DNA of 64,000 bases from Pseudomonas sp. LB-090624 (GTDB taxonomy: Bacteria; Pseudomonadota; Gammaproteobacteria; Pseudomonadales; Pseudomonadaceae): assembly GCF_003205205.1 (NCBI RefSeq), contig NZ_QJRL01000008.1, positions 62,001-126,000 of the forward strand. The letters are read 5' to 3'. Of the stretch, positions 39,552-49,593 are shown piece by piece. Under the pieces are notes generated by a model. The model worked only from the letters and a program-made list of their open reading frames with translations, made no database searches and was not told the origin of the DNA. The translations under genes were made by a program, and so were the position numbers. Numbering within the stretch: the first letter of the stretch is position 1; each line of letters opens with the position of its first letter.

Positions 39552-39734
39552 TTACTCGTCAGCGCCCTTGTCGACCACTTTGCGACCACGGTATACGCCT
39601 TCTGGCGATACGTGGTGGCGCAGGTGAACTTCACCGGTGGTTTTCTCTACCGACAGCGCGTTTTCCGACAGGGCGTCGTGCGAACGGCGCATGTCACGGG
39701 CAGAGCGGGATTTTTTGTTCTGCTGAACAGCCAT
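39552..39734 (-). CDS. rpmF: 50S ribosomal protein L32
   Basis: 60 aa, basic N-terminal half ([22 protein letters not shown]), [18 protein letters not shown] in the middle. The zinc-binding cysteines of some L32 forms are absent, so this is the non-zinc type seen in pseudomonads. It sits 13 nt after yceD. Confidence 0.96.
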   Translation of the reverse strand: MAVQQNKKSRSARDMRRSHDALSENALSVEKTTGEVHLRHHVSPEGVYRGRKVVDKGADE

Positions 39735-39747
39735 AATTGATTAACTC

Positions 39748-40275
39748 CTAAACGTTTGGGTCACGCTTTAACTGCGCCAAAACACTGAACGGGTTGGACC
39801 GCGATACCTCGTCCTTGCTCGATTCGGGCTCGTCTGCGCCCGCCGGCTGCTGGCATTCTTCCGGATGATGAGCAGGCACGATTGGCAAGGCGAGCAGAAG
39901 CTCCTCCTCGATCAATGCCTGCAGATCCAAAGGATCTTCGCCCAGTTCCAGCACGTCATAGCCTTTCGGCAACGACTGGGTATTCGCACCCTCCTTCACC
40001 ACGGCGTAAGTACATTCGCTGTGGATCGGCAGGGTGACCAGCTCAAGACAACGCTGGCAAACCATCTTGACCTCGACGTCCAGCTCGCTGTGGATAACCA
40101 CTACGTGCTGTTCATCTCGTTCAAAATCGAACTTCGCCTGCACCGTACCGACATTGTCGGAAAGCGGGTCGCAGAGTCTTTCCAAATCAGCGAGTTGCAG
40201 CGAACCGTTAAGGGTTACGCCACGATCGGCTAATTTGCGCGGGTCAACGTGAGGTGGAATCGGGTCATTCAACAT
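39748..40275 (-). CDS. yceD: DUF177 (YceD) protein
   Basis: 175 aa from MLNDPIPPHVDPRKLADRG. DUF177 family: VCQRCLELVTLPI with the conserved CxxC, and the acidic DVLELGEDPLDLQALIEEELLLALPIVPAH. YceD family proteins are linked to 23S rRNA accumulation in plants and bacteria. It always accompanies rpmF, as here. First gene of the rpmF-plsX-fab run; divergent from maf. Confidence 0.93.
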   Translation of the reverse strand: MLNDPIPPHVDPRKLADRGVTLNGSLQLADLERLCDPLSDNVGTVQAKFDFERDEQHVVVIHSELDVEVKMVCQRCLELVTLPIHSECTYAVVKEGANTQSLPKGYDVLELGEDPLDLQALIEEELLLALPIVPAHHPEECQQPAGADEPESSKDEVSRSNPFSVLAQLKRDPNV

Positions 40276-40371
40276 AGGCGCAGCATAATAGGGATGCCCC
40301 CCGCCCCTGTCAAAGGAAATTAGGCGGCATCGTGCGTGATAGAATTTATTCAACTGATTCAGGAGTCTACC

Positions 40372-40950
40372 ATGCTTCCTCTGTTACTGGCTTCCAGCTC
40401 TGCCTATCGCCGCGAACTGCTCGCCCGCCTGCGCCTGCCCTACACGTGGGCAAGCCCCGATATAGACGAGCAGCGCCTGGATGACGAGCCGGCCGTAGAA
40501 CTGGTGCGCCGACTGGCCAGGCTAAAGGCCGAGGCCCTGGCAGGCAGCCATCCAGGGCACCTGATCATCGGCTCGGACCAGGTAGCGGTGCTGGGCGAGC
40601 AGGTGCTGGGCAAGCCGCACACCTTCGAGCGAGCCTGTGAGCAGCTGCTGGAGTGCAGCGGGCAACAGGTAAGCTTCCTGACCGGGCTGGCACTGCTGAA
40701 CAGCGCCACCGGGCAATGCCAGGTGGATTGCGTGCCGTTTACCGTGACGATGCGCGAGCTGAGCCGCGAGCAGGTGGAGCGCTATGTGGCGGCGGAACAA
40801 CCGCTGGATTGCGCAGGGAGCTTCAAGGCGGAGGGGCTGGGGGTGAGTTTGTTCCAGAGCACCCATGGGTGCGATTCGACCAGCCTGATCGGTCTGCCGT
40901 TGATTCGACTGGTGGATATGTTGACCCGGGAGGGGGTGGCTGTCCCTTGA
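40372..40950 (+). CDS. maf: Maf-family nucleoside triphosphate pyrophosphatase (YceF type)
   Basis: 192 aa from MLPLLLASSSAYRRELLARL with AGGAG 7 nt upstream. Conserved Maf residues: ASSSAYRREL, the Glu/Lys stretch LARLKAEAL, catalytic Asp in IIGSDQVAVL, and GSFKAEGLG. The YceF subgroup hydrolyses m7GTP; the neighbourhood with yceD, rpmF and rluC matches that subgroup. Divergent from yceD. Confidence 0.93.
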   Translation: MLPLLLASSSAYRRELLARLRLPYTWASPDIDEQRLDDEPAVELVRRLARLKAEALAGSHPGHLIIGSDQVAVLGEQVLGKPHTFERACEQLLECSGQQVSFLTGLALLNSATGQCQVDCVPFTVTMRELSREQVERYVAAEQPLDCAGSFKAEGLGVSLFQSTHGCDSTSLIGLPLIRLVDMLTREGVAVP

Positions 40951-40974
40951 GCCTGGCTTGAGATTTTCTGCGCC

Positions 40975-41207
40975 TGTGAGATCGAGCGCCGCCCGCGCGG
41001 CGCATCGCGAGCTGCGCTCGCTCCTACGTTTGTTTCGGGCCAATCATTCCTGTGGGATTTGCGCGCGAACGCTTTGGCGCATGGCGCGATATCGCGTCGT
41101 ACGAACAAGGCGGTCGCGCGCGCCTGTCACTGGCGGAACTGGCCCGAAACAAACGTAGGAGCGAGCGCAGCTCGCGATGCGCCGCGCGGGCGGCGCTTGA
41201 TCTCACA
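40975..41207 (+). repeat. Large palindromic repeat, copy C
   Basis: Full-length copy, 233 bp, bounded by TGTGAGATCGAGCG and CGCTTGATCTCACA (one arm mismatch). Arms of about 63 bp, centre with GCGCGATATCGCG. Same orientation as copy A, which looks like an internally deleted version of it. It lies between the convergent maf and sppA genes. Confidence 0.92.
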
Positions 41208-41247
41208 AATCCCACGAATCGGGCGACAAACATCGCACGACAAACAC

Positions 41248-42237
41248 TCAACGCAACTGCGGCCCCTGGAACCCCATCCACATCGCCAGGTGCTCAGCCA
41301 CGCTGGCCCCCACGCGCTTGGAGAAGCGATCGAACGGCGACTCCTGCACAGTGAAGTCCACCAGCTCCTTCTCGCCTACAATCTCACGCGCCACGTAGCT
41401 GGCACTGCCCAGTCCATCCACCAGTCCCAGCGCCTTGGCCTGCTCGCCCGACCAGATAAGACCACTGAACAACTCCGGGTGGTCCTTATCCTTCAGGCGC
41501 TCGCCCCGCCCCTGCTTGACCATGGCGATGAACTGGTTGTGCGTGGTGTCCAGCACCCCCTGCCAGAACCGGGTTTCTTCTGGCTTTTCAGGGGAGAACG
41601 GATCAAGGAAAGCCTTGTGCTCACCCGAGGTGTACGCACGCCGCTCCACGCCCAGCTTCTCCATGGTGCCGACAAAGCCGTAACCGGCCGCCGTCACACC
41701 AATCGAGCCCACCAGGCTGGCCTTGTCGGCATAGATCTCGTCCGCAGCACTGGCAATGTAATAGGCACCGGAAGCGCCAAGATCAGCAATGACTGCATAC
41801 AGCTTGATGGCCGGATACTCGGCGCGCAGGCGGCGAATTTCGTCATACACGTAACCCGCCTGCACCGGGCTGCCGCCCGGGCTGTTGATGCGCATCACCA
41901 CAGCCTTGGTCTTGCCGTCCTTGAACGCCTCGCGCAGGCTCTTGACGATGTTGTCGGCACTGGCGGCCTCCTGGTCGGCGATCACCCCGCGCACCTCGAC
42001 CAGCGCGGTATGACTGGCACTGCGCGATGCAGCCTTGTCCATGTCCATCAGCGGCGAGAACAAGGCCAGGATGCCGAACAGGTAGACGAAGGTCAGCAGC
42101 TTGAAGAAGATCCCCCAACGCCGCGATCGGCGCTGCTCCTGCACGCTGGCCAGCAAGGTTTTTTCCAGCAGTTTCCAGCTCTTGCGCTCCTCGCGCTCCT
42201 CGGGCTCGGCCTCGGGGGCCTTCCATTCGTCAGCCAT
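41248..42237 (-). CDS. sppA: Signal peptide peptidase SppA, short form (S49)
   Basis: 329 aa from MADEWKAPEAEPEE; a GTG two codons upstream also exists. Acidic cytoplasmic N terminus, one membrane span at about 42-62 (IFFKLLTFVYLFGILALF), then a single S49 domain. Catalytic Ser in SLVGSIGVTAAGYGF and Lys in YTSGEHKAFLDPFS; INSPGGSPVQAGYVYDEI is the family signature. Probably degrades leftover signal peptides and other membrane peptides. It starts 6 nt after the HAD phosphatase gene. Confidence 0.94.
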   Translation of the reverse strand: MADEWKAPEAEPEEREERKSWKLLEKTLLASVQEQRRSRRWGIFFKLLTFVYLFGILALFSPLMDMDKAASRSASHTALVEVRGVIADQEAASADNIVKSLREAFKDGKTKAVVMRINSPGGSPVQAGYVYDEIRRLRAEYPAIKLYAVIADLGASGAYYIASAADEIYADKASLVGSIGVTAAGYGFVGTMEKLGVERRAYTSGEHKAFLDPFSPEKPEETRFWQGVLDTTHNQFIAMVKQGRGERLKDKDHPELFSGLIWSGEQAKALGLVDGLGSASYVAREIVGEKELVDFTVQESPFDRFSKRVGASVAEHLAMWMGFQGPQLR

Positions 42238-42243
42238 GCTCAC

Positions 42244-42918
42244 CTACCTTGGAAGTGGAATTGCAGAACCACCCAGCCACTCGCGCAACTGGGAAAAATG
42301 ATCGATGCACACCTGCGGCCCGAACTCGGCCAGCGCCTGCAGCGACATGGCACCATAGCCCACCGCGACCGAATGCATGCCGGCATTGCTGGCCATCTGC
42401 AGGTCGAATGCCGAATCACCGACCATCAGCGCGCGGCCCGGTTCGACGCCGCAATGATCAAGGATCTGCTCGAGCATCAGCGGGTGCGGCTTGCCACGCG
42501 TTTCGTCGGCGGCGCGGGTGATGTCGAAGAACCGCTCCCAGCCGTTGGCCTTCAGCACCCGGTCCAGCCCGCGACGGGCCTTGCCGGTGGCCACCGCCAG
42601 GCGGTAGCCCTCGGCACGGAAGGCGTCCAGCGATTCGGTCACACCCTCGAACAACGGCGAGGGCTGCTGGTCCAGCGCCATGTAGATATCGGCGTAGTGC
42701 TGGCGGAAGCTATCGACCTGCGCGGGCGCCAGGTGCGGGTACAAGGTGTGGATCGCCTCGCCCAGGGCCAGGCCAATAATGCCCTTGACCGCATCTTCGC
42801 TGCTTTGTGCCTCCCCGGCACGTTCGGCAGCGGCGTTCATGGCCTCGACGATACGCCCGATGGAATCGGCCAACGTGCCGTCCCAGTCGAAGATCAGCAA
42901 CTCATAGTCACGGCGCAC
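42244..42918 (-). CDS. HAD-family phosphatase (Gph-like)
   Basis: 224 aa from GTG, overlapping rluC by 11 nt. HAD subfamily IA: nucleophile motif [10 protein letters not shown], helical cap, Ser/Thr motif in [10 protein letters not shown], Lys in RGKPHPLML, and acidic motif [11 protein letters not shown]. Resembles phosphoglycolate phosphatase-type enzymes; the substrate is not certain. Part of the rluC-phosphatase-sppA unit. Confidence 0.9.
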   Translation of the reverse strand: MRRDYELLIFDWDGTLADSIGRIVEAMNAAAERAGEAQSSEDAVKGIIGLALGEAIHTLYPHLAPAQVDSFRQHYADIYMALDQQPSPLFEGVTESLDAFRAEGYRLAVATGKARRGLDRVLKANGWERFFDITRAADETRGKPHPLMLEQILDHCGVEPGRALMVGDSAFDLQMASNAGMHSVAVGYGAMSLQALAEFGPQVCIDHFSQLREWLGGSAIPLPR

Positions 42919-43864
42919 TCAAACGCTCCACAGTCTTGGCCCACACCTCGTCCACAGGCGCTTCAAGCTTGAGCTCGCCGCCGTCGGGCAGCGGCACGGT
43001 CAACGCATAGGCATGCAGGAACAGGCGCTTGCCACCGAGCTCTCGGATTTCGCGACTGAAGTCTTCGTCGCCATACTTGCTGTCACCAGCAATCATGTGC
43101 CCGGCATGCAAGGTGTGCACGCGAATCTGGTGGGTACGGCCAGTTATCGGGCGCGCCTCGACGATAGTGGCGAAGTCGCCGAAGCGGCGCAGCACGCGGA
43201 ACAGGGTCAGCGCCTCCTTGCCCTCGTCGTTCACTTCGACCATGCGCTCGCCCGACCGCAGGTTGCTCTTGAGCAAGGGCGCGTTCACTTGCTTTTTCGC
43301 GGTCGGCCAGTGGCCGCGCACCAGCGCCATGTAGCGCTTGTCGACCCCATCGCCGCGCAGGGCGGCATGCAGGTGGCGCAGCATGCTGCGCTTCTTGGCG
43401 ATCATCAGCAGCCCGGAGGTGTCGCGGTCCAGGCGGTGCACCAGCTCCAGCTCCTTGGCATCCGGACGCAGCTGGCGCAGCGCCTCGATCACGCCAAAGC
43501 TCAGGCCGCTGCCGCCATGCACGGCGATGCCGGCCGGCTTGTTCATCACGATCAGCGCCTTGTCTTCGTAGACGATGGCGGCCTCCAGGCGCTGCAACAA
43601 GCCCTGGGCCACCGGCGCCGGTTCGTCACGCTCGGGCAGGCGGACGGGCGGTACCCGCACGATGTCACCGGCCTGAATCTTGTATTCCGGCTTCACGCGG
43701 CCCTTGTTGACCCTTACCTCACCCTTGCGCAGGATGCGATAGACCAGGGTCTTGGGCACGCCCTTGAGCGCCGTGATAAGGAAATTGTCGATGCGTTGGC
43801 CGGCAAGCTCCGGCGCGACTTCGATCAGCTGAACGCCGGAAGTCGGAGGGGTATTGGTCGTCAT
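42908..43864 (-). CDS. rluC: 23S rRNA pseudouridine synthase C
   Basis: 318 aa. S4 RNA-binding domain at about 20-80 ([44 protein letters not shown]), then an RluA-type catalytic domain with the Asp in [17 protein letters not shown]. Modifies uridines 955, 2504 and 2580 in E. coli 23S rRNA. Divergent from rne, the usual order in gammaproteobacteria. Confidence 0.95.
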   Translation of the reverse strand: MTTNTPPTSGVQLIEVAPELAGQRIDNFLITALKGVPKTLVYRILRKGEVRVNKGRVKPEYKIQAGDIVRVPPVRLPERDEPAPVAQGLLQRLEAAIVYEDKALIVMNKPAGIAVHGGSGLSFGVIEALRQLRPDAKELELVHRLDRDTSGLLMIAKKRSMLRHLHAALRGDGVDKRYMALVRGHWPTAKKQVNAPLLKSNLRSGERMVEVNDEGKEALTLFRVLRRFGDFATIVEARPITGRTHQIRVHTLHAGHMIAGDSKYGDEDFSREIRELGGKRLFLHAYALTVPLPDGGELKLEAPVDEVWAKTVERLSAP

Positions 43865-43893
43865 GGCGGGAATGATAACAATTTTTTATGGAA

Positions 43894-43922
43894 TTGAAGC
43901 ACTTAATCATTGCTGCTATAGT
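43894..43922 (+). promoter_or_regulatory. Probable sigma-70 promoter of rne
   Basis: TTGAAG, 17 bp, TATAGT, giving a start near 43929 and a leader of about 735 nt before the rne ATG. Confidence 0.65.
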
Positions 43923-43928
43923 CGCGAA

Positions 43929-44663
43929 CGCCGCCAAAAGCGGCAGGCCAGTGAAACCAGGCCCTTGGCCGGTTCCTGACCTACGCAATTCTGCAGGACG
44001 CGAGGCCGTCCTACGGGGTTTTCGCCAGTTTACCGAATTGCCTGGAATCGCCACCAGCGCTGTGTAGAGAAGACCGAAAAAAACGACAAGTGCGGTGTTT
44101 CACCTGCTTACCCGATTTTTTTCGTTGTACCTCTGCCCGCCCCGTCGCTTCCACGCAACGCACGGCGAATGCTTCGGAAATACCTGCCTTGGACATGTAA
44201 TGGCGTCAGCTTCCCATTCGAAGCTGGCGAAAAATGCAACCCGTTGCGGATTCAGCGCGCGGCAGCACCCGAATTATCAGGGATACGTGCAGGGTGGAGA
44301 TGCACAGCCCTCGGACCGTGTAGCACCGCGTCCGGCCACCAGCCCACTGACGGCTGGCGAGCGGATAAGGTCCTGAACAGATGCCCCCGGGCGTCCACGG
44401 CTGACGGTTGATTCCTCCTCCTGACTGAGTGCACAAGGCCCGCTTGGTTGATTCGGATACCCATTCGAAGCCACCGGGGCCTTGTTGGCACCGCAGCAAA
44501 CAGGACGCGTCGTCGCGACAACGGCAGGCTGGGCAACCGGCTGGTGCCGAACGTCGCTCGACACGGGGGTGGCCCGCCCACCCTTTGCGCACCTTGGCAC
44601 CGACCATGAGACGTCGTGTGTGCCGAACGCCGTTTCCGGCAGCCCGGAAACCGACGGTACAAC
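43929..44663 (+). promoter_or_regulatory. Long structured 5' leader of rne
   Basis: About 735 nt with no supported gene. It contains several potential hairpins (for example GCCGCCAAAAGCGGC near 43930, CAGCTTCCCATTCGAAGCTG near 44210, CACCAGCCCACTGACGGCTGG near 44337). RNase E controls its own mRNA through its leader in enterobacteria, and a conserved leader motif (rne-II) has been described for Pseudomonas rne. A similar role is likely here, but I could not match the motif base by base. Confidence 0.6.
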
Positions 44664-47600
44664 ATGAAAAGAATGCTGATTAACGCAACTCAACCCGAAG
44701 AGTTGCGTGTAGCCCTGGTGGACGGCCAACGCCTGTACGACCTGGACATCGAGTCTGGCGCGCGCGAGCAGAAAAAGGCCAACATCTACAAAGGCAAGAT
44801 CACCCGCATCGAACCCAGCCTCGAAGCCGCCTTCGTCGACTTCGGTTCCGAACGTCACGGCTTCCTGCCGCTGAAGGAAATCTCCCGCGAATACTTCAAG
44901 AAGGCCCCAGAAGGCCGGGTCAACATCAAGGAAGTACTCAGCGAAGGCCAGGAAGTCATTGTCCAGGTCGAGAAGGAAGAGCGCGGCAACAAAGGCGCCG
45001 CCCTCACGACCTTCATCAGCCTGGCCGGTCGCTACCTGGTACTGATGCCCAACAACCCGCGTGCCGGCGGCATCTCGCGCCGCATCGAAGGCGAAGAGCG
45101 CAACGAACTGCGCGAAGCCCTGAACGGCCTGACCGTACCGGGCGACATGGGCCTGATCGTGCGCACTGCCGGCCTTGGCCGCAGCAGCGAAGAAATGCAG
45201 TGGGACCTGGACTATCTGCTGCAATTGTGGACCGCCATCAAGGAAGCGTCCCTGGACCGCGCCGCGCCATTCCTGATCTACCAGGAAAGCAACGTCATCA
45301 TCCGCGCCATCCGCGACTACCTGCGCCAGGACATCGGCGAGGTGCTGATCGACAGCATCGACGCCCAGGAAGAAGCCCTGACCTTCATCCGCCAGGTGAT
45401 GCCGCAGTACGCCAGCAAGGTCAAGCTGTACGAAGACAGCGTGCCGCTGTTCAACCGCTTCCAGATCGAAAGCCAGATCGAAACCGCCTTCCAGCGCGTG
45501 GTCGACCTGCCGTCCGGCGGTTCGATCGTGATCGACCCGACCGAAGCCCTGGTGTCCATCGACATCAACTCGGCGCGCGCCACCAAAGGCAGCGACATCG
45601 AAGAAACCGCCCTGCAGACCAACCTGGAAGCGGCCGAAGAAATCGCCCGCCAGTTGCGCCTGCGTGACATCGGCGGCCTGATCGTCATCGACTTCATCGA
45701 CATGACCCCGGCGAAAAACCAACGCGCCGTTGAAGAACGTGTGCGTGAATGCCTGGAAGCCGACCGCGCCCGCGTGCAGGTTGGCCGCATCTCGCGCTTC
45801 GGCCTGCTGGAAATGTCCCGTCAGCGCCTGCGCCCGTCGCTGGGCGAAAGCAGCGGCATCGTCTGCCCACGCTGCTCCGGCACCGGCATCATCCGTGACG
45901 TCGAATCGCTGTCGCTGGCCATCCTGCGCCTGATCGAAGAAGAAGCACTGAAAGACCGCACCGCCGAAGTACGTGCCCAGGTCCCGATCCCGGTGGCTGC
46001 ATTCCTGCTCAACGAGAAACGCAATTCGATCACCAAGATCGAGCTGCGCACCCGTGCGCGCATCATCATTCTGCCGAACGACCACCTGGAAACCCCGCAC
46101 TTCGAAGTCCAGCGCCTGCGCGACGACAACCCGGAAGTGCTGAACAACCAGTCCAGCTACGAAATTGCCGCCACCGAGGCAGAGGAAGCGCCGCAGCCGA
46201 CCGCTACCCGCACCCTGGTTCGCCAGGAAGCCGCAGTGAAAACCGCCCCGGCCCGCGCCAATGCCCCGGTCCCAGCCGCCGCTGATGAAGCGCAGCCTGC
46301 CGCTCCGGTCGCCCCGGCCCCGAGCGCTCCCGAGCCAAGCCTGTTCAAGGGCCTGGTGAAGTCGCTGGTCAGCCTGTTCGCCGGCAAGGACGAGCCAGCT
46401 GCTGCGCCAGTGGTTACCGCTGCCGAAAAACCGGCCGCCGAGCGCAGCCAACGCAATGAAGAGCGCCGTAATGGCCGCCAGCAGAGCCGCAACCGTAACG
46501 GCCGCCGCGACGAAGAGCGCAAGCCGCGCGAGGAACGCGCCGAGCGGGCACCACGCGAAGAACGCCAGCAACGCGAGGAGCGTGCACCACGTGAAGAGCG
46601 CGCTCCACGCGAAGAACGCAGCCCACGCGAGGAGCGTGCACCGCGTGAAGAGCGTGCACCGCGCCAGCCACGCGAAGACCGCCGCGGCAACCGTGGCGAA
46701 GAGCGTGTGCGCGAACTGCGCGAACCACTGGACGCCACCCCGCCAGCCGAACGCGAAGAGCGCCAGCCACGTGAAGAGCGTGTAGCCCGCGAAGAACGTG
46801 CTCCACGCGAAGAGCGTGCCCCGCGTGAAGAACGTGCTCCACGTGAAGAACGCGCACCTCGCGAAGAACGTGCTCCACGTGAAGAACGCGCACCTCGCGA
46901 AGAACGCACCCCACGTGAAGAACGCGCACCTCGTGAAGAACGTGCCCCGCGTGACGAACGCGCACCTCGCGAAGAACGCGCCCCGCGCCCAGCACGTGAA
47001 GAGCGTCAGCCACGTGCAGCCGAGGAAGCCGCCGAGCAGGCTGCCGAATTGGCCGAAGAGCAACTGCCGAACGAAGAGCTGCTGCAAGACGAGCAGGAAG
47101 GCACCGATGGCGAGCGCCCACGCCGCCGCTCGCGTGGCCAGCGTCGCCGCAGCAACCGTCGCGAGCGCCAGCGTAACGCCAATGGCGAGCTGATCGACGG
47201 CGAAGAAGAAGGCAGCGAAGAGCAGCCACAACAGCACCAGGCCAGCGAGCTGGGTGCCGAACTGGCCGCCGGCCTGGCCGTGACCGCCGCCGTGGCCACC
47301 AGCAACATCAGCAGCGATGCCGAGGCCCAGGCCAACCAGCAGGCCGAGCGCGCCACCGCTGAAGTCGCTGCCGTTGCCGAAACCGACAACAGCGAAGTCG
47401 CCCAACCGGCCGACCAGGCTGAAAAGGTCGAGCAGGTCGAAGCTGTAGCCAAGGCAGAGGCAGAAGTCGCCGTGGCCCCAGTGGTCGAGCAACCGGTCAG
47501 CGAGCCGGTGGCCGTGGTCGAAGCAACTGCCGAGCCAGTGGTCGAAGTCGCTCCGCAGCCGTTTGCCGAACAAGCACCTGCTATCGAGCCGACTGTGCCT

Positions 47601-47969
47601 GCCGAAACCGTGGCTGTTGAAGCCCCAGTGGAAGCACCTGCTGTGGAAGCTGGTGAAATCGAACAGGCGCCGGCCGTGATCGAAGTCGCGCCGGTTGCCG
47701 AGCAGCCTGCCCCGGCTGTCGAAGCCCAGCCAGAAGTGGTGGCCGAGCCTGTCCCTGCCGTGGTCGAGCCTGCACCCGTAGAAGCCCCAGCCGCGGTAGC
47801 GCCTGCCACTGTCATGCTGTCCAACGGCCGCGCGCCGAACGACCCGCGTGAAGTGCGCCGCCGCAAGCGCGAGGCCGAGGCTGCCGCCAAAGCTGCGCAG
47901 GAAGCTGCTGCCGCCGCCGGGGAGCCAGCGCTCGAAGCCGCCGATGAGCACAAGCCTCATCACGGTTGA
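44664..47969 (+). CDS. rne: Ribonuclease E
   Basis: 1101 aa from [19 protein letters not shown]-terminal catalytic half: S1 domain at about 35-125 ([21 protein letters not shown]), RNase H-like fold, catalytic Asp in [13 protein letters not shown] and VIDFIDM, and the zinc link CPRCSGTG. The C-terminal half is a disordered scaffold: an Arg/Glu-rich stretch at about 590-790 dominated by near-perfect APREER repeats, an Arg-rich helix ([20 protein letters not shown]), then Ala/Glu/Val/Pro-rich sequence and a basic end ([16 protein letters not shown]). Core of the RNA degradosome. Confidence 0.97.
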   Translation: MKRMLINATQPEELRVALVDGQRLYDLDIESGAREQKKANIYKGKITRIEPSLEAAFVDFGSERHGFLPLKEISREYFKKAPEGRVNIKEVLSEGQEVIVQVEKEERGNKGAALTTFISLAGRYLVLMPNNPRAGGISRRIEGEERNELREALNGLTVPGDMGLIVRTAGLGRSSEEMQWDLDYLLQLWTAIKEASLDRAAPFLIYQESNVIIRAIRDYLRQDIGEVLIDSIDAQEEALTFIRQVMPQYASKVKLYEDSVPLFNRFQIESQIETAFQRVVDLPSGGSIVIDPTEALVSIDINSARATKGSDIEETALQTNLEAAEEIARQLRLRDIGGLIVIDFIDMTPAKNQRAVEERVRECLEADRARVQVGRISRFGLLEMSRQRLRPSLGESSGIVCPRCSGTGIIRDVESLSLAILRLIEEEALKDRTAEVRAQVPIPVAAFLLNEKRNSITKIELRTRARIIILPNDHLETPHFEVQRLRDDNPEVLNNQSSYEIAATEAEEAPQPTATRTLVRQEAAVKTAPARANAPVPAAADEAQPAAPVAPAPSAPEPSLFKGLVKSLVSLFAGKDEPAAAPVVTAAEKPAAERSQRNEERRNGRQQSRNRNGRRDEERKPREERAERAPREERQQREERAPREERAPREERSPREERAPREERAPRQPREDRRGNRGEERVRELREPLDATPPAEREERQPREERVAREERAPREERAPREERAPREERAPREERAPREERAPREERTPREERAPREERAPRDERAPREERAPRPAREERQPRAAEEAAEQAAELAEEQLPNEELLQDEQEGTDGERPRRRSRGQRRRSNRRERQRNANGELIDGEEEGSEEQPQQHQASELGAELAAGLAVTAAVATSNISSDAEAQANQQAERATAEVAAVAETDNSEVAQPADQAEKVEQVEAVAKAEAEVAVAPVVEQPVSEPVAVVEATAEPVVEVAPQPFAEQAPAIEPTVPAETVAVEAPVEAPAVEAGEIEQAPAVIEVAPVAEQPAPAVEAQPEVVAEPVPAVVEPAPVEAPAAVAPATVMLSNGRAPNDPREVRRRKREAEAAAKAAQEAAAAAGEPALEAADEHKPHHG
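46527..46990 (+). repeat. Tandem codon repeat in the RNase E scaffold
   Basis: Runs of an 18-nt unit encoding APREER (also [12 protein letters not shown]), about 20 units, most regular from 46780 to 46980, where pairs of units (36 nt) repeat almost exactly. Prone to length change between strains. Confidence 0.85.
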
Positions 47970-47985
47970 TAGCCAAGGCTGAATG

Positions 47986-48021
47986 AAAAAGCCCCGCCAG
48001 TGCGAACTGGCGGGGCTTTTT
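47986..48021 (+). terminator. Terminator of rne
   Basis: Sixteen-bp stem AAAAAGCCCCGCCAGT/ACTGGCGGGGCTTTTT with a GCGA loop, 16 nt after the rne stop. Symmetrical, so it may also stop murB-side transcription from the other strand. Confidence 0.92.
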
Positions 48022-48112
48022 CTTGGGCTAGACACTGTCACGTTGAATCAGCGTCGGCGACCCAGCCTGCGGGAGCGGCCTTGCGTCGAAAAGTGACAGT
48101 AGCGGCGATGAA

Positions 48113-49132
48113 TCAGTACAGGTTAGGCTCCATCTCCAACACCACCCCGAACCGCTCGAAGATGTCGGCCTGGATCCGCTGCGCCAGCGCATGCATCTGC
48201 GCCCCACTAGCCTGGCCATAGTTGACCAGCACCAGCGACTGCAAGCGATGCACCCCGGAATCACCGTCGCGATAGCCCTTCCAGCCCGCCTGCTCGATCA
48301 ACCAACCTGCCGCCAGCTTCACCTGGCCATCTGCCTGAGGGTAAGCCACGACGCCGGGATACTGCGCGCGAATCCGCTCGACCAACGCCGCAGCCACCAC
48401 TGGGTTTTTGAAGAAACTCCCGGCATTGCCCAACTCAGCCGGGTCTGGCAGCTTCTCGCGACGGATGCTGCAGATTGCGTCACTGATAGCCTGAGCGGTC
48501 GGCTTGGTCACGCCCTGCTCTGCCAGGCGCTGGCGTACCGGGCCATAGTCCAGGTGCGCTTGCAAGGTACGGTGCAGGGCAAAACGCACCCGCAGGATCA
48601 GCCAGCGCCCAGGGCTGCGCTTGAACACGCTGTCGCGATAACCGAAGGCACACTCCGCCAAGTCGAAGTCACGCAGCTCGCCAGTCTCTCGGTCCAGGGC
48701 AGTCAGACCAGCGAATACGTCCTTGATCTCCACACCGTAAGCGCCCACGTTCTGCATCGGCGCGGCACCCACGGTGCCGGGGATCAGGCTGAGGTTCTCC
48801 AGCCCGCAATAACCCTGGGCCAGTGCCCACTGCACAAACGGGTGCCAAGCTTCGCCGGCCTCGGCTTCGACCACGACACGCTCGCCATCGTCACTGAGCA
48901 CGCGCCGCCCCTGGCTAGCCATGTGCAGCACCAGTGCATCGATATCCTGGGTCAGCAGCAGGTTGCTGCCGCCGCCGATCACCAGCACCGGCAAGCCTTG
49001 CCGTCGGGCCAGGCTCAGCGCTTGACGCACCTGCTGGTCGTTCCGTGCCTGGCTGAAATAGCGCGCCTTCACATCAATGCCGAAGGTGTTGAAAGGCTTG
49101 AGCGATACCTGCTCCTGCCACTGCTCAGTCAT
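48113..49132 (-). CDS. murB: UDP-N-acetylenolpyruvoylglucosamine reductase
   Basis: 339 aa from MTEQWQEQVSLKPFNTFGI. FAD-dependent reduction giving UDP-MurNAc for peptidoglycan. FAD-binding region with GGGSNLLLT and IPGTVGAAPMQNVGAYGVEI; proton-donor Ser in ELGNAGSFFKNP, so this is the E. coli-like type I enzyme. The ATG overlaps the phosphatase stop by 4 nt. Last gene of the kdsB-lpxK-type chain. Confidence 0.96.
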   Translation of the reverse strand: MTEQWQEQVSLKPFNTFGIDVKARYFSQARNDQQVRQALSLARRQGLPVLVIGGGSNLLLTQDIDALVLHMASQGRRVLSDDGERVVVEAEAGEAWHPFVQWALAQGYCGLENLSLIPGTVGAAPMQNVGAYGVEIKDVFAGLTALDRETGELRDFDLAECAFGYRDSVFKRSPGRWLILRVRFALHRTLQAHLDYGPVRQRLAEQGVTKPTAQAISDAICSIRREKLPDPAELGNAGSFFKNPVVAAALVERIRAQYPGVVAYPQADGQVKLAAGWLIEQAGWKGYRDGDSGVHRLQSLVLVNYGQASGAQMHALAQRIQADIFERFGVVLEMEPNLY

Positions 49133-49593
49133 GACCGCCCCTTGATTTCCAGCACCAGCGCCTGGCATGCCACTTCGACCAGGTCGAGCACTTGCTCGAA
49201 ACCATCGGCACCGCCGTAGTAGGGGTCTGGCACTTCGTCCAGCGCCGCGCCATAACGGCGCAGGAACAGGTCGAGCTCGCCTGGCGCATTGTGCGGGCGC
49301 AGGGCACGCAGGTCGCGCAGGTTGCTCTCATCCATGGCCAGCACCAGGTCGTACTCGGCGAAATGCGCCGCCGTGACCTGCTGGGCCCGCTGCTGCGACA
49401 GGTCGTAACCGCGCGCCAACGCCGCCTTGCAGGTGCGGCTGTCAGGTGCATTGCCGACGTGCCAGTCGCCAGTACCGGCCGAGGCCACATGCACCTTGTC
49501 GGCAAGCCCGGCGGCCTGCAATTGATGGCGCAGCACGCCTTCGGCAGTGGGCGAGCGACAGATATTACCCAGGCACACGAACAGGACGCGCAT
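49129..49593 (-). CDS. Low-molecular-weight protein-tyrosine phosphatase
   Basis: 154 aa from [15 protein letters not shown]; the ATG shares one base with the kdsB stop. Catalytic P-loop C(X5)R with Cys7 and Arg13, and the general-acid loop VPDPYYGGADGF near the end. Such enzymes often control polysaccharide-tyrosine kinases, but no kinase gene is present here. Embedded between kdsB and murB by overlapping codons. Confidence 0.93.
   Translation of the reverse strand: MRVLFVCLGNICRSPTAEGVLRHQLQAAGLADKVHVASAGTGDWHVGNAPDSRTCKAALARGYDLSQQRAQQVTAAHFAEYDLVLAMDESNLRDLRALRPHNAPGELDLFLRRYGAALDEVPDPYYGGADGFEQVLDLVEVACQALVLEIKGRS

Noticed and set aside
46527..46990. CRISPR array
   Set aside because: The regular repeat is in frame inside RNase E, has no spacers and encodes APREER units.
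44277..48041. Open reading frame of 1254 codons on the strand opposite rne
   Set aside because: It mirrors rne throughout, has no ribosome-binding site or recognisable domain, and results from GC-biased codon use and the APREER repeat.
48040..48112. Degenerate REP between rne and murB
   Set aside because: TGCGGGAGCGGCCTTGCGTCG resembles one arm of the 18.7 kb REP pair, but there is no partner arm, so it was not listed as a feature.
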